Shown here one piece after another: positions 35,936 to 46,569 of a DNA stretch of 52,484 nt (position 1 is its first letter; every line of letters starts with the position of its first letter). The DNA comes from Zygnema cylindricum. Taxonomy: Eukaryota; Streptophyta; Zygnematophyceae; Zygnematales; Zygnemataceae. The position numbers were made by a program, and so were the translations under genes. The notes under the pieces are model-generated. The model was not told the DNA's origin and did not search any database. It was given only the letters and a program-made list of their open reading frames with translations. Where the stretch lies: NCBI GenBank assembly GCA_037447655.1, contig JBBHKE010003178.1:64001-116484 (forward strand), in the 5' to 3' direction.

Positions 35936-38269
35936 GTGGTCCTTATCTAAAAAAAACATGCATTTCATTGCTTACTAATGCTAATTTGGGTCTTTGAAAA
36001 AAAAAATCTCAGTCCTAAACATGCTTTCACTAATATTGGTTTCCGTACAATTTTTTTGAAATCGTACACTGTTACGTCAAAAATTCATTTGTACATGTCA
36101 GAATATTTTACCAAAATTTAATTGTCAACGCTACGCCGTAAAGCGTACATTTTTTGTCTAGTTGTAAAATGTGTAACTTATATGGTTGTAACGTTTACGC
36201 AACGCTTGGTGTCGAAAAATTTGGTCGCTTGTCCGTTGCACCTCGATACTGTACGTTAATAACGGTTCTTAACGTTAATAATGTCGCGATAATTTGTTTT
36301 ATTATAATGAATTAATGTTATTTTGTGTCTTAACTCTAAAAAGGTTGCACTCTTATTTGTCTTTAGGACTTGTGACCGGTATTAACGTTAATGTTATGAT
36401 GTATTACAGTAAACGCTGATTTTAAATTGGTCCAAAATGTTCAATCTCAATAGTCACCTCGTCTCAAACATAATGTGATTGGTCGCTCACAATTACACGT
36501 GGACAATTATATATCCACGCAAACAGTACGGCTCCAACAGAACGTGACACAAATCGCCTTTCATACCATTCACCATTTCGAAAACGATCCGTACATTAAA
36601 TAAACAGCACGTAATTACTATGGCTCTTTCATAAAAATTGTACATCGTTTACTACGTGCATAGCTTTTCTCCCAAAATTGATGCAAATTTTAAAACTTTT
36701 CTTTTTCCTTAGTGTCGTCTAAAAAATTTGGATAATTCACTCACACGCAAAATATTAAAATTCAAATTTTGAAAACCGAAAGTTTGGGGAAAATAATTGC
36801 TCATTTTTGTCCCAATTTTTTATTTTTACTTAGTATATATATCATGCGTTCAGTCCAAAAATGGCAGTCTCTTTCCATATTCTCCATTTACCTTAGCTAT
36901 TGCATTCTTATTATTTTTTTTGTCTCATTTTTTGGCCAAAATGTTAATTTTATTATTGGAAATATGTGGCCCATTCGTTCCCACATTACCACATTTTTTG
37001 CGGGGAAAAACATAGCTACGGCTAAATTTGTGCCACCTACAGCTGAAAAAAATATGGATTGTAGCGAAACCCGAGGACCCGACCCACTATGTGTAGAAAT
37101 GGGATCACCTGACGTAAACACCCTTGTAGAAGGCGCTAAACCCTCGAAGGCGCTACACCATCGTAGAAGGCGCTACTACTGGAGATTCAGACTCACCGTG
37201 TGATAATTACGGGAACGTCTTAGTGTTGACCGAAAAATTTAGCAAGTTTCAAAAACATTACTTGACTTCAAGTAGTCAATTGGATGATCGCTGATTTTTA
37301 TGAGGTTGGAAAAGAAAGGCTCGTCCCAAGGACTATGAAAAAGTTTCCGCAACATTTTACGAGGGTGTATGGCATAAGTAAGATTTTTTGCCATTCCTCT
37401 TTACCTTGATATATTAACATTGGTTGCATAATTTGTGTGTCGCGAGCTTCCATTGTTTTCAATTAAATTTGATATTTTGAATATTTTATTTTTGATTATT
37501 TCTCCCTTATATTGTATGTTTGTGAATGTCCCATTATTTCCTCCCCAACCTCGTGTCGTTATAATAGGTGGTTAACCAACGTTGTGCAAAAAGGCGATGT
37601 TGCCAATGATGGCGATTTTTGCTATGAGTTCAATCCAATAGATATAGGACGACATGGTGTTGTCTCTTGAATGTGGTGAACGAAAGGCTAGTACATTAGA
37701 CTGTCGGCAAAAGTTGGAGAAATAAAAAAAGCGACGACAATGCGTCGTCAAATTAATGTTGAAAGTTTCCATAAAAAACGGGGTGCCAATTTAACGTGTA
37801 GCACTCATTTAAACGTAATGTTTGAAAAACGTGGAACAAGCGACATCGCCCAATATTGAAAACGCGTAGTAAATGAAACGTGGAAAGCATTATTTCGTTT
37901 CGTCGCCCCACTGTTACAATAATCGAACGAATCGAAGAAGAGACAAAGTTAATTCATTCGTGACCATATATAATGTACGTACCCCTCGCACGAAATTGTA
38001 GTATTTTATATTGGTATGTACTTTACATTAAAAGAAATTTTAGGTTTTTTTTTTTTTGTTTTTCGTCCACTTTTTACAGCCGTGTCTTCTTCATTTTTTT
38101 TTTACACACGTCTTTAAAGCTTTGCTATGAAAGGCAACATCTAGCAAAGTAGGCGACTATGTACGATGATGGCTTATCGTCGTCACTATCCTCCCCTTGT
38201 TATGGCGATCGCAAAAGAGAAAGCGAGACAACAGGAGGTGGCAACCCCATTAGCTATTAGATGGGAAAG

Positions 38270-39080
38270 AGGAAAAAATAAAAAGAAAAAAAAGGTACAT
38301 TTGTTGAGGTGAGTAAGGAAGAAAAGTTAGATTGTGAGGAAATAAAAAGAAAAAAAAACGACGGTTGAGAAAGACGAGAATAATGAGGCAGGAAAAAAAG
38401 TAGATTTGGGGAGGACGAAGATAAAAAAAAAAAAATCAGGTTTTTGATGAGAAAGAGAAAGAGATTGAAAACGAGGTGGGGGGGGGGGGGGGGGGAGGGG
38501 AGGCAGCATAAGGTGAGGAAAAAAAAATGCTATGGTTGAGAAGAAGAAGAGAAGTGACGGAGAGGGAGGAATAGAGAGGAAGAGGAGAAGGATAAAAAAA
38601 ATAGGGTTTCCAATAAGACAGAGGAAGAAAAAAAAAGTGAGGTGGGGGGGAGAAAAGAATACATTGAGTGGGGAAGTGACAAGGGGAGCAACATTAGGTA
38701 GGGAAGAAGAGGAAAAAAAACGACGGTTGAGAAGAGAGAAAAAAGTGAGGCGGGGGGATGAGTAGAGAGGAAGAAAAAGAAGATAAAAAAATAGGGTTTT
38801 TCATGAGAGCAAGGAGAAAAAAGAAAGTGAGTTAGGAAAAAAAAGAATACATTGACTAAGGAAAGAAAAAAAGAGTCGGCATTATGTGAGGAAAAAATAG
38901 GAAAAAAAATGACGGTTGAAGAGGGAGAGGAAAATGAGGCGGGAGACGAGTAAAGAAGAGTAAAGAAAAAGAAGAGGAGGATAAAAAAAAATGGTTTTTG
39001 ATAAAAAAGAGGAGGGGAGAAAGAGTGAGGCATGGAAAACGTTAGAGAAGATGTGGGAGATAAAACTAAAAAAACCGAAA
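38270..39080. repeat. ~180-bp GA-rich tandem array, copy Q/T
   Basis: Landmark ACGGTTGAGAAG-like sites near 38358, 38528, 38722 and 38909 set a period of about 170-195 bp. Each unit also has GTGAGGCGGGGGGA-like, ATAAAAAAATAGGGTTTTT and GAATACATTGA segments. A G-run interrupts one unit near 38480. The minus-strand frames here are low-complexity and not genes. Confidence 0.8.
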
Positions 39081-39089
39081 CTTAGTCAT

Positions 39090-39967
39090 TAGAGCGACGA
39101 AAATTACGTCCCTTCAACTTCGTGTAGCGGCGAGAGCATTGTGGAAAGGGAAAAATTGCCGGATAATAAGCATGCCGCCGAAGTAGAAAAACCCACTGAT
39201 AATCGGGCATAGAAAGATGTGAATGAGCCTGCCACCGAGGACGAGCTAGGTACGCACAACGAAAGCAACAACAAAAAGATAAATATGTAGATGATGACGA
39301 CGTGTTCGAGGCGCCTCCCACACGGAATAAATAGAGAGATATTCTATTGGGTAATTTGGGTCCTTAAGCTCCATACCGAGTTCAGGATCCGAATCCGTGC
39401 TCCCAGAAGAGATGAGGAAATAGACAGTTTTGTGCCTCGGACCGAACATTATATTCTGGTTGACGAATGGCCAAAACATTGAAAGTATGGTGAACCACGC
39501 TCTCTAAACCTGAGTGAAAATCCTCGTCCGAAAATTCGTGACATCCCTCAGATGTTCGCGCGCATCTGACGTGGCTTTTCATCGCGGGTGACGACCGAGG
39601 CTCGACGTTTGCCCACATACGATAATTCGATCCGACCGATCCACGACTAGCGTGGATTGTTCACGACGACCATGGTTTTTCTGGTGAATGTTCCCGAGTT
39701 ATTGCGGCTTTACCATCCGTGGGAACACCGACTATATATCATCCTCAAGTATTGTCGAAAATATCTCAAAAAAATGGCTCTTCTAACGGTTCATACCTCG
39801 GTACTACATAAGCTCCAAAATCTTGATGTGAGACGACCAAGTCTATGCGAAATCTAAGGGTTCGGCGTCCGATTACCCCATTTCCACCACTGAGAGAAAA
39901 AAATTTACCACGAATAATCGAGGCACTCACTCACCAATTGGTCGCCCAACAAAAAAAAATGAAGTAG
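39090..39967 (+). pseudogene. ORF2 of copy Q/T (unknown protein inside transposase intron 1)
   Basis: Acidic start (DDDDVFEAPPTRNK), then DSFVPRTEHYILVDEWPKH, YGEPRSLNLSENPRPKIRDI, HLTWLFIAGDDRGSTFAHIR, AWIVHDDHG, and PPLREKNLPRIIEALTHQLV near the end, across three frames with stops. Same blocks and order as ORF2 in copies R and P. Nothing in it resembles the transposase. Confidence 0.6.
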
Positions 39968-40189
39968 CTCACATGGAGTTGTCCCGAAAAAAAAGTTGTG
40001 ATAATCAATATCTTTGTGATTTCGAAAATTATCAATTTATCCTTTTTTTTTTCTCTTGTCGTCGCTAACCTTTCCACCCTTATTTTTTTTTTATATTTTG
40101 TCGTGGTTTTTGAATACAACGCCTTATCGGTAAACTAACGAAAAATTCCACTCGTCGTTGAACCATGACTCTCATAGAGTAATATTTTA

Positions 40190-40410
40190 CAGCGATGACT
40201 GGCTGTGGTTGCTAATTCACCGACGATTTAGTGATGACGACTGCCCGTCACTAAAATTAGCGACGACAGATTGTCGTCGCCTAATTCTGTGACAAGCAGC
40301 AGTCGTCAATGTCGTTGCCTAATTCAAAGACGAGTAGTTGTGGTCGCTGATTCTACGACCATAGTTGCTCGTCGTTGAATTAGGCAACGACAGATCCTCG
40401 TTGCTGAAAC
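40190..40410. repeat. GTCGTCGC/GCGACGAC dyad repeats, copy Q/T
   Basis: About six imperfect 30-40-bp units such as AGCGACGACAGATTGTCGTC, in the intron between ORF2 and the HTH exon. Confidence 0.8.
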
Positions 40411-42889
40411 AATTCTCAATATGTATTTTTTGACGCTTTTTATATTTATCTTCATTCACTATTTTTTTTCTTTCTTTACTCTTATTGCAGAATACCAAAA
40501 AGCAAAGCGGTTCTATCTAAAAAAGTGGCGGTCCTAAAAAAATTAGCGAAATTACTCTCACCCTATCTTTTTCGAGTTTTGGAACAAAATGCGTTGCGGT
40601 AACGAAGACGTTACTGCGAAGAAGTAGGAAAGAGTTACCATGGGTGGTGAACATTCACAAAGACTTAGTGGACGAATTCTAACGATTCCAAAAAGCGAGC
40701 ATGAAAATGTCAACCATCCTTGTGGGAAAAATGGCAAATTACATCAAAAATGAAGAAAGATGATGCTTCGAGATTTATCGATGACAATAGTGGAGAGATC
40801 GAGATTACAATCACTCAGCGTTGGATTCAACGCATTTTCAAAAAACATAGCATTGTCGCCCGAGCCCAAAAGAGCAAACTACTATTAAGTCCGGAGAAAA
40901 AAAATACATATAGATAACCGTGACATATCACATGGGTGTATGAAAATGAATTTCTCTTGTGTAAGCCTCGTAATTTCCTTCCCTTTGTTGTTTTTTGTCA
41001 TATAAAGTTTTTCATTTTGTTTTTCTTTTTCTTGCTTCTTGAGAGTAATGAGTGTAAAAAAAACATTTGTTGTCTTAGTAACCCCCTCAATTTTTATAGA
41101 TACTAAGAATGTAAAGCAACATTGTTGCCCCTTTCATTATAATTAATTGCGTTTTGGTTTTTTGTTTTTTCAATTTTTTGGGTGGATAATAGTTTGTTTC
41201 AAAAAAAATTGGTAGAAAACATGGACGAGACCGATTTATTTCTAAATATAGACAACAAAAATACTTAAGCCTTTCGCGGCGACGAGCTCCTAAAATACAC
41301 TGACATTGTGGGGGGTGGAGAGTCTATAACGTTGATGGTACGACTAACGGAAAAAGTAAACGCACAAATCGACACTCCAATGATAATATTAACAAATCGC
41401 CGTCAAAATTACTTGATAAAAGGCTTTTCGACGATGTACTGGGTAAGTTTTTTTCAATTTTAATCTTTGACCTTTTGTTCATCTTCGTTATTATTTCCTC
41501 TATTTTTAAGTATTCCTCTCTATAAAAATATGTTTTACCGTTTCTTATTAGTTTGTAATGCTTCCTCCTCATCCCCTTTCCCCACACTCTTTTCCCCCCC
41601 TTACTCACTATCTCTCTCTTTCCCCCCCTCTTTTCTCTTATTCCTCTTTTTGTCTCTCTCCCCCTCACGTAACTCACCCCTTTCCCCTCTATTTTATTTT
41701 TCCGTTGTAGGAGTTTAATACCGAATTGGCCTTAAAGGGTAGAACGATAAAACCGTATTCACGCAATGGATACAAGAGGTGAGGTCTTACTAAGAAAACC
41801 GTGACGAACGAGAGAAAATAATCCTTCTCGACAATTGTGGCGCGCAGAATAATTCAGAGAAGTTGAGCCGAGTTTTACTCGCCAAAAAGACGATTCTCCA
41901 GTTCTTCCATCCGTGCGCGACTCACATCGTGCAACCCGCCGACTCCTTCGTAATTTTTTAGATTAAAGAGGTTTGGTCGCAAAAATGAGAGAATTGGAAA
42001 ATGAACGGAATTGAAAAGCATGGTAGTCCCATTCGAGCGGCAAAGGTTAGGTCTAGGAAACTAGTCAAGCCCGGAAATGCTTTTTTCCTTATGTTGGCTC
42101 GCGATTCAATTCGCGAAGTCAACGCAATGAAAGAGAAGCATAGGATGGGTTACATATAGAAAGTTATGATTCAGTGCGGATTATCATTAAAAGACGGGAA
42201 ATGGGAGGAGAGAATGCTCACCCAAAATTTACAAGTCATCATCATAAAATGGCGATGCCATTTCGAACGCGATGAGGTGCCAATACCTTCTACAATAGGA
42301 GTAGATGTAGTCTGAGGCATTTATGATGCTGATACTCGCAGAGATGAATTCTTTGATAACGCTGAATAGGAGAACGAGGATTTTGAGTCCATTCAAATTG
42401 GTTTTATTAGTGAAGTTGGGAATAGGGGCCTGCAAAAATTTGTAGAACTATTGTTGATTTGTTTTTTTTTATATTTTTTACTTAGCGTTTGTCAAAGTAT
42501 GTCGGGTAAATTGTATTCGTGATAAATTCAATATAATTGTATCATTCGTTGTTTTTTTATTTTGAAGTTTGTTACAAACAGTATTGTATGAAAAAAAACT
42601 TGAATGACCTTGAATGTGAATGATGTTTTCAATATGTATGGAGAATGCATCGGTTTTACATAGTTTTCTATGTTTGGCGACGAATAGACTACATCTCTTA
42701 TTCGGTTCCAACATTAAGACAGTTCTTGCGACGAGAAAGTCTCGACGCTGAATTGTACAAATTTGGCACCACAAACTAACCACGAGAATGTGTCGTCGCT
42801 GAATGGTAAAATTGATGGTAAAATTGAAGTTTTACCATTCAATGATGAAAATGTGTCGTCGATGAATGATGAAAATGTAATTTTTGTGA

Positions 42890-43200
42890 CCTCCATTGGT
42901 ACACAGAATGTCCAGCTTATATGAAGCCTCTAGGATAATATTTGCACTTTTGACTTTGGTGATGAATAAATGCCACTCTAGCACGCAAAAACTCTGACCG
43001 ACTATACCTATGTGTAGCTTGGACTCTCTTGAGTCCGTAGTAAAAAGTATCACTGAATTTGCTCACTTAAGGATTAAGTTATGGTTGTTCAAAGATAACA
43101 AATTTATACAGATGGCCTCTAGGAGAGAGGGCTTTCTAAAAAATTGTCTAAGTTATAAGATCCTACTCACAGCTCCTCTAGACCAATCAAAAACCATTAT
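42890..43200. repeat. copia-leader-like fragment, homologous to 48380-48680
   Basis: Matches by eye in the same orientation, for example GCCTCTAGGATAAT with GCCTCTAAGATAAT, AAAAACTCTGACC in both, and GGGAGAGAGGG with AGGAGAGAGGG. In the copia element this part lies between the 5' LTR and gag. No gag remains here. Confidence 0.65.
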
Positions 43201-43239
43201 ACATTAAATAATTTATATATAAAGTACGGTAGTCGTTGT

Positions 43240-43500
43240 TGGTTTGAAGCAATTCCAACCATGAATTTACCCTCGGAAGCACCACAAACTACCCCAAAAC
43301 AGCCTACTTTGATTCCACTCAGAATTCTACAAAATTACCAAAACAAGCTCAAACTTCACAAACAGATATTTTCTAGGCCACTAAGTATTCCCACAAAATT
43401 TCATATAAATATATCAACTAGAATTCCTCCATAACCTAGTCAAAGTTGCAGAAAAACAGCCTGCCAGAACTTTGATAAATCTGACCAACTTCACAATGAG
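43240..43500 (-). repeat. dispersed repeat, inverted copy near 51.72-52.13 kb
   Basis: Read on the minus strand it contains TTTATCAAAGT, TGTTTTTCTGCAACTTTGAC and TTGTAGAATTCT, matching TTTATCAAAGT, TGTTTTTCTCCAACTTTGAC and TGTGTAGAATTCT at 51.7-51.9 kb. Also TGGGGTAGTTTGTGGTG against TGGAGTAGTCTGTAGGTG. The family is not identified. Confidence 0.6.
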
Positions 43501-44298
43501 GTCCCAAACAAACCAGACACACAATAATTCTGCAAATTTGCCACAATATTTCCAATACAAATAGGAACACACATGCAAAATTTCAGATAATTTTGCTAAT
43601 ACAACTGAGAGAAATTCTCAGATGAAATTACCAAAAAGGAGCAAAAACAATTTATGTCCAAAAAGTTCTTAAGTCTAAAAATGACTAAGCTACAAATATA
43701 CACTACAGCTTACTACTAACTGTACGGAGGCATACCAGCCGTACGTAACCCGAATACTCTGTGTCGTGTCAGAATGAATAGATTTACATTAATACCTAAT
43801 ACACATAGGACAAAACATTGTTGCAAATATTTACAAACCTTTCTATTTTCATCAAACGAATCTGGACCGTCCAAAATAAATATAATGTGAGGGACGCGAT
43901 TTCGCGTCCCTCACCAAAATGATCATCAAACTGACGGCGCTGTCGTCCGAAGCTCTTATTCGGCATTCTTAAGGTCATAACGTGTGGTCACATAATCCAC
44001 TTGACGAATTGACGTCACCTCATCTAAATTAGTCCATACCGGCGGCGTACATTTTCAAAATATTCCAAATCGGATCGCTTCGCAATCCGCCATACATTTA
44101 CATATTCCGTACCTTTCCTTACGTTTCGTTCCCGCCACTCAAATAATTACATACATCCCAAAACAATTAGTACCATTACTCCCCCAATTCGCAAATCAAT
44201 TCGAGCCTCCACAGTAAATCAAGATAGCATTAGAGTAGCGTACTGTACCCACGAAACATTGTGTACGCACGAAACAACACGCACGCACAAAACTAACT
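43500..44298. other. unassigned, AT-rich, with a perfect 13-bp-arm palindrome
   Basis: No gene recognised. At 43887-43899 and 43902-43914 the arms GTGAGGGACGCGA and TCGCGTCCCTCAC are perfect inverted repeats with a two-base centre, in otherwise plain sequence. Confidence 0.6.
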
Positions 44299-44306
44299 CT
44301 TCAAAC

Positions 44307-45028
44307 CATAGTTGTTCAAATCGCGCGATTTTTTCCTTTTTTGCGATTGAAACGTATAATTCGTGACTTTTGAAAAAATCGTAAAAAAACGTGTACTGTA
44401 AACTGAAACTGAAATTTTACGGAAATCTGTAAACTAATTACTGTAACTGTACATTTTTTCACGGATATGTACGGAATATAACGGGAAATATGCGTCGCAC
44501 TTATTGGTACTTTCTGTTCAGTGAACTGAACAGAAATACCACGGAAGTTGTACGTTATATAATCGAAAATGTACGGACATTTTCGAAAAGAGACGTTGGA
44601 CGTCACAATAATTTCGCGCATTCAGTTTGAAATTTGTACGGGCGTCTTCTTCAATTTTTTTTGAAAGAAGACGCCATGGAACAGAGACGAAATTGCTAAA
44701 AAATTATCTTGGTAACATTCGAACACGGGTGAGTTCACTCTGTAGCATACGTCAAGGTGGACGACAAGGCTACCATTTGGTAAGGTCATTCCTTTCCCAA
44801 AACTCTTTGTGATAAAAATATAAACAATTTATTTTCTTACCGCTCATTTAACGCGAAAAACTTGCAAACTGCGTTATATGTAATAGTTTTTTGTTTTTTT
44901 ATGTACGGAACAGTACGGAAGGAAATTCATTAACGATTTTTTGCGATTTGATCAAAAGGTTCAATGCGTTTGTTACGTATAATTCGTCACGTACGGTACG
45001 TTCGCACTAATCGCCGTGAACAACTATG
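44307..45028. mobile_element. non-autonomous hAT-type element, 722 bp
   Basis: Inverted ends CATAGTTGTTCA at 44307-44318 and 45017-45028, flanked by a perfect 8-bp direct repeat CTTCAAAC (44299-44306 and 45029-45036). An 8-bp duplication is the hAT signature. The inside carries many GTACGG and ATTTTACGG-like steps and an 11-bp hairpin stem (GGCGTCTTCTT, 44641-44651, with its complement at 44665-44675). No transposase-like frame. Confidence 0.82.
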
Positions 45029-45119
45029 CTTCAAACCAACAGTCGTGATACTTTATGCATAAAATTATTCGGCACCACTCTCGGTATGCCACGTTACATT
45101 TAGGTTGTCGTCATTCTAA

Positions 45120-45836
45120 CCCATTCTTCTCGGGCATTTTATGGGATGCTGCCACGTGTCATATCCCCTCCACTTTGGCGAAGTAGTGTTAGAAAAACAT
45201 TTCGGTATGCCGGCACTCACATGTGCCGTTCGTTCGTGTTCCGACGATTATTGTCAGCCGTTCGATCTGACGGCGCGCCGAAAAATGTTGACCGTTGAAA
45301 TTCACCGGTTATCGTTCTGTGTTGATCGTTGAATTTTGACGGTCATCATTCCATGTTGACAGTTAAAATTCTGTTTTTTTTCGCGAACCGTCGATCGCGA
45401 AACAACGTTTAATTTCGTCCGTTGAAATTAAATGTTGTTTCGTTCATTTCGTGCGGTATTCTATTTCATGCGGTACTACAGGTTTCCATGTTTCGTTTCG
45501 TTTCATTTTGTAAGCCGTTAAATAGAATTAATCACCGCGTTATTATTTATATATTTAACAAATATAACATGTATTTCGTTTCATCAAAATCTAACGGCTA
45601 AAGCAAATTGCTACTCTGTACGATTGCCTTTTGGAGGTTACAAGATCAAATCCTATCTTTGGCAGCCTATTTTTTGTAGTAACCTTGTCTTCTGCCTGTC
45701 TTCTCATCTGTTTGAGCCGTCTGTTTGAGCCAGCCATGGCTGCTGTCAGTTTTTCAGTGACTACGACAAGTATGAAAACTCTAGGATGCTTATAGGCTGA
45801 CTAAGAAGATAGAATATAAAATACCATTTTTCAACA
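45120..45836 (-). mobile_element. putative 3' LTR of the copia relic
   Basis: Starts on the minus strand with TGTTGAAAAATGG just after the purine-rich GGGAGAAGTGTGG and the end of the pol remnant. It shares, in the same orientation, GCCATGGCT, TTTCAGTGACT and CGACAAGT with 49.1-49.36 kb. The far boundary is approximate. Confidence 0.5.
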
Positions 45837-46569
45837 ATGTCGTTAATTTTTTAGTCTATCTTTTCTTTCAATCCACACTTCTCCCTACAAAATGTCAATT
45901 TGGGAGGGAGAACTAGTTTAGTTATCATATCTGCTACCATCTCTCCATCCGGTCAATATTCCAAACTAATTATTTTATTATAAACCTTCTCCCTAACAAA
46001 GCTCAAACGAATATCCATATGATTCGCTTTATAATGATGCTTAGGGTTTGCTGCAATTGCTATCGCTGCTTGATTGTCACTAAATATCTTTTAGACTCGA
46101 TTCTTGATATATCTCAGTTCTATGTCTAAACTAAACACTCGACTAGCGAAAACCTTTAAGTGTGAAATATCTGGTTTTCGGCCTGTCCATCTCTTATAGG
46201 GTGTTTGGCCTTATAGTGCTGAAGTAAGAACTCTATTCTTGAGATAATTTGCATAATTCATTGCTTCGGCCCAAAACTTCTTTACTATCTTTTTATCTGA
46301 CAACATACTCTTCGCACTATCACTCTGTGTTCTATTTAATTTTTCAGCTACACCATTCTGCTCAAGATTTTCAGGAACAATCTTTTGGTGTTGCACTCCA
46401 TCTTCTCTCAGAAAATCCTCAAACTGATTAGTGGTATACTCTCCACCATTGTCACTCCTTACTCTCTTGATTGAGGTTTCATGGAATTTTTCACACCTTG
46501 CTTTATATTGTTTAAATCATTCTTAAGCCTCTGACCTATTTTCAAAAAATACACCTTGGAATACCAAGA

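Larger units (their letters stand above)
33696..35955 (+). mobile_element. transposon copy P, right part
   Basis: Directly after R's right end the sequence continues ORF2 of copy P (FCNVEVLCVHL aligns with FRNVQVRHTYL of R). GTCGTCGCTAATTTAGCGAC-type repeats follow (34165-34270), then transposase exons 34361-34837, 35011-35260 and about 35629-35935. The transposase C-terminus and right end are missing where copy Q/T starts. Confidence 0.75.
36964..42369 (+). pseudogene. DDD transposase of copy Q/T, spliced, with stops
   Basis: Exon 1 contains VVNWMIADFYEVGKERLVPR and KKFPQHFTRVYG. The HTH exon (40491-40960) has EYQKAKRFYLKKW, VNIHKDLVDEF, the block ITQRWIQRIFKKHSIVARAQ, and HMGVMK. DDD exons: NMDETDLFLNID and GGGESITLMVR (41193-41442); ILLDNCGAQNN, FFHPCATHIVQPADSF, IREVNAMKEKHRMG and VMIQCGLSLKDGKWEE (41711-42369). 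All three catalytic Asp remain, but several stops break the frame, among them KG*ND and VIF*IKEVW. The start and exon 1 N-terminus are shifted in frame. Confidence 0.75.
35957..42888 (+). mobile_element. transposon copy Q/T, ~6.9 kb, ends eroded
   Basis: The 5' part (35960-36760) parallels copy P. Then exon 1 (about 36964-37373), GCGACGACAATGCGTCGTC-like sequence, a GA-rich array (38270-39080), ORF2 (39090-39967), dyad repeats (40190-40410) and transposase exons 40491-40960, 41193-41442 and 41711-42369. No clear family end is found on either side. It abuts copia-related sequence at about 42890. Confidence 0.7.

Noticed and set aside
36769-36960. Membrane-protein-like N-terminus in front of exon 1 of copy Q/T
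   Set aside because: Hydrophobicity comes from T-rich AT-rich DNA. The homologous exon in other copies starts at the ATG near 36964, and the frame above it is not shared.
29900-42369. Use of a non-standard genetic code to explain TAG/TGA at Trp positions
   Set aside because: The host gene uses none in 471 codons, and the transposon copies also carry frameshifts; decay explains it better.
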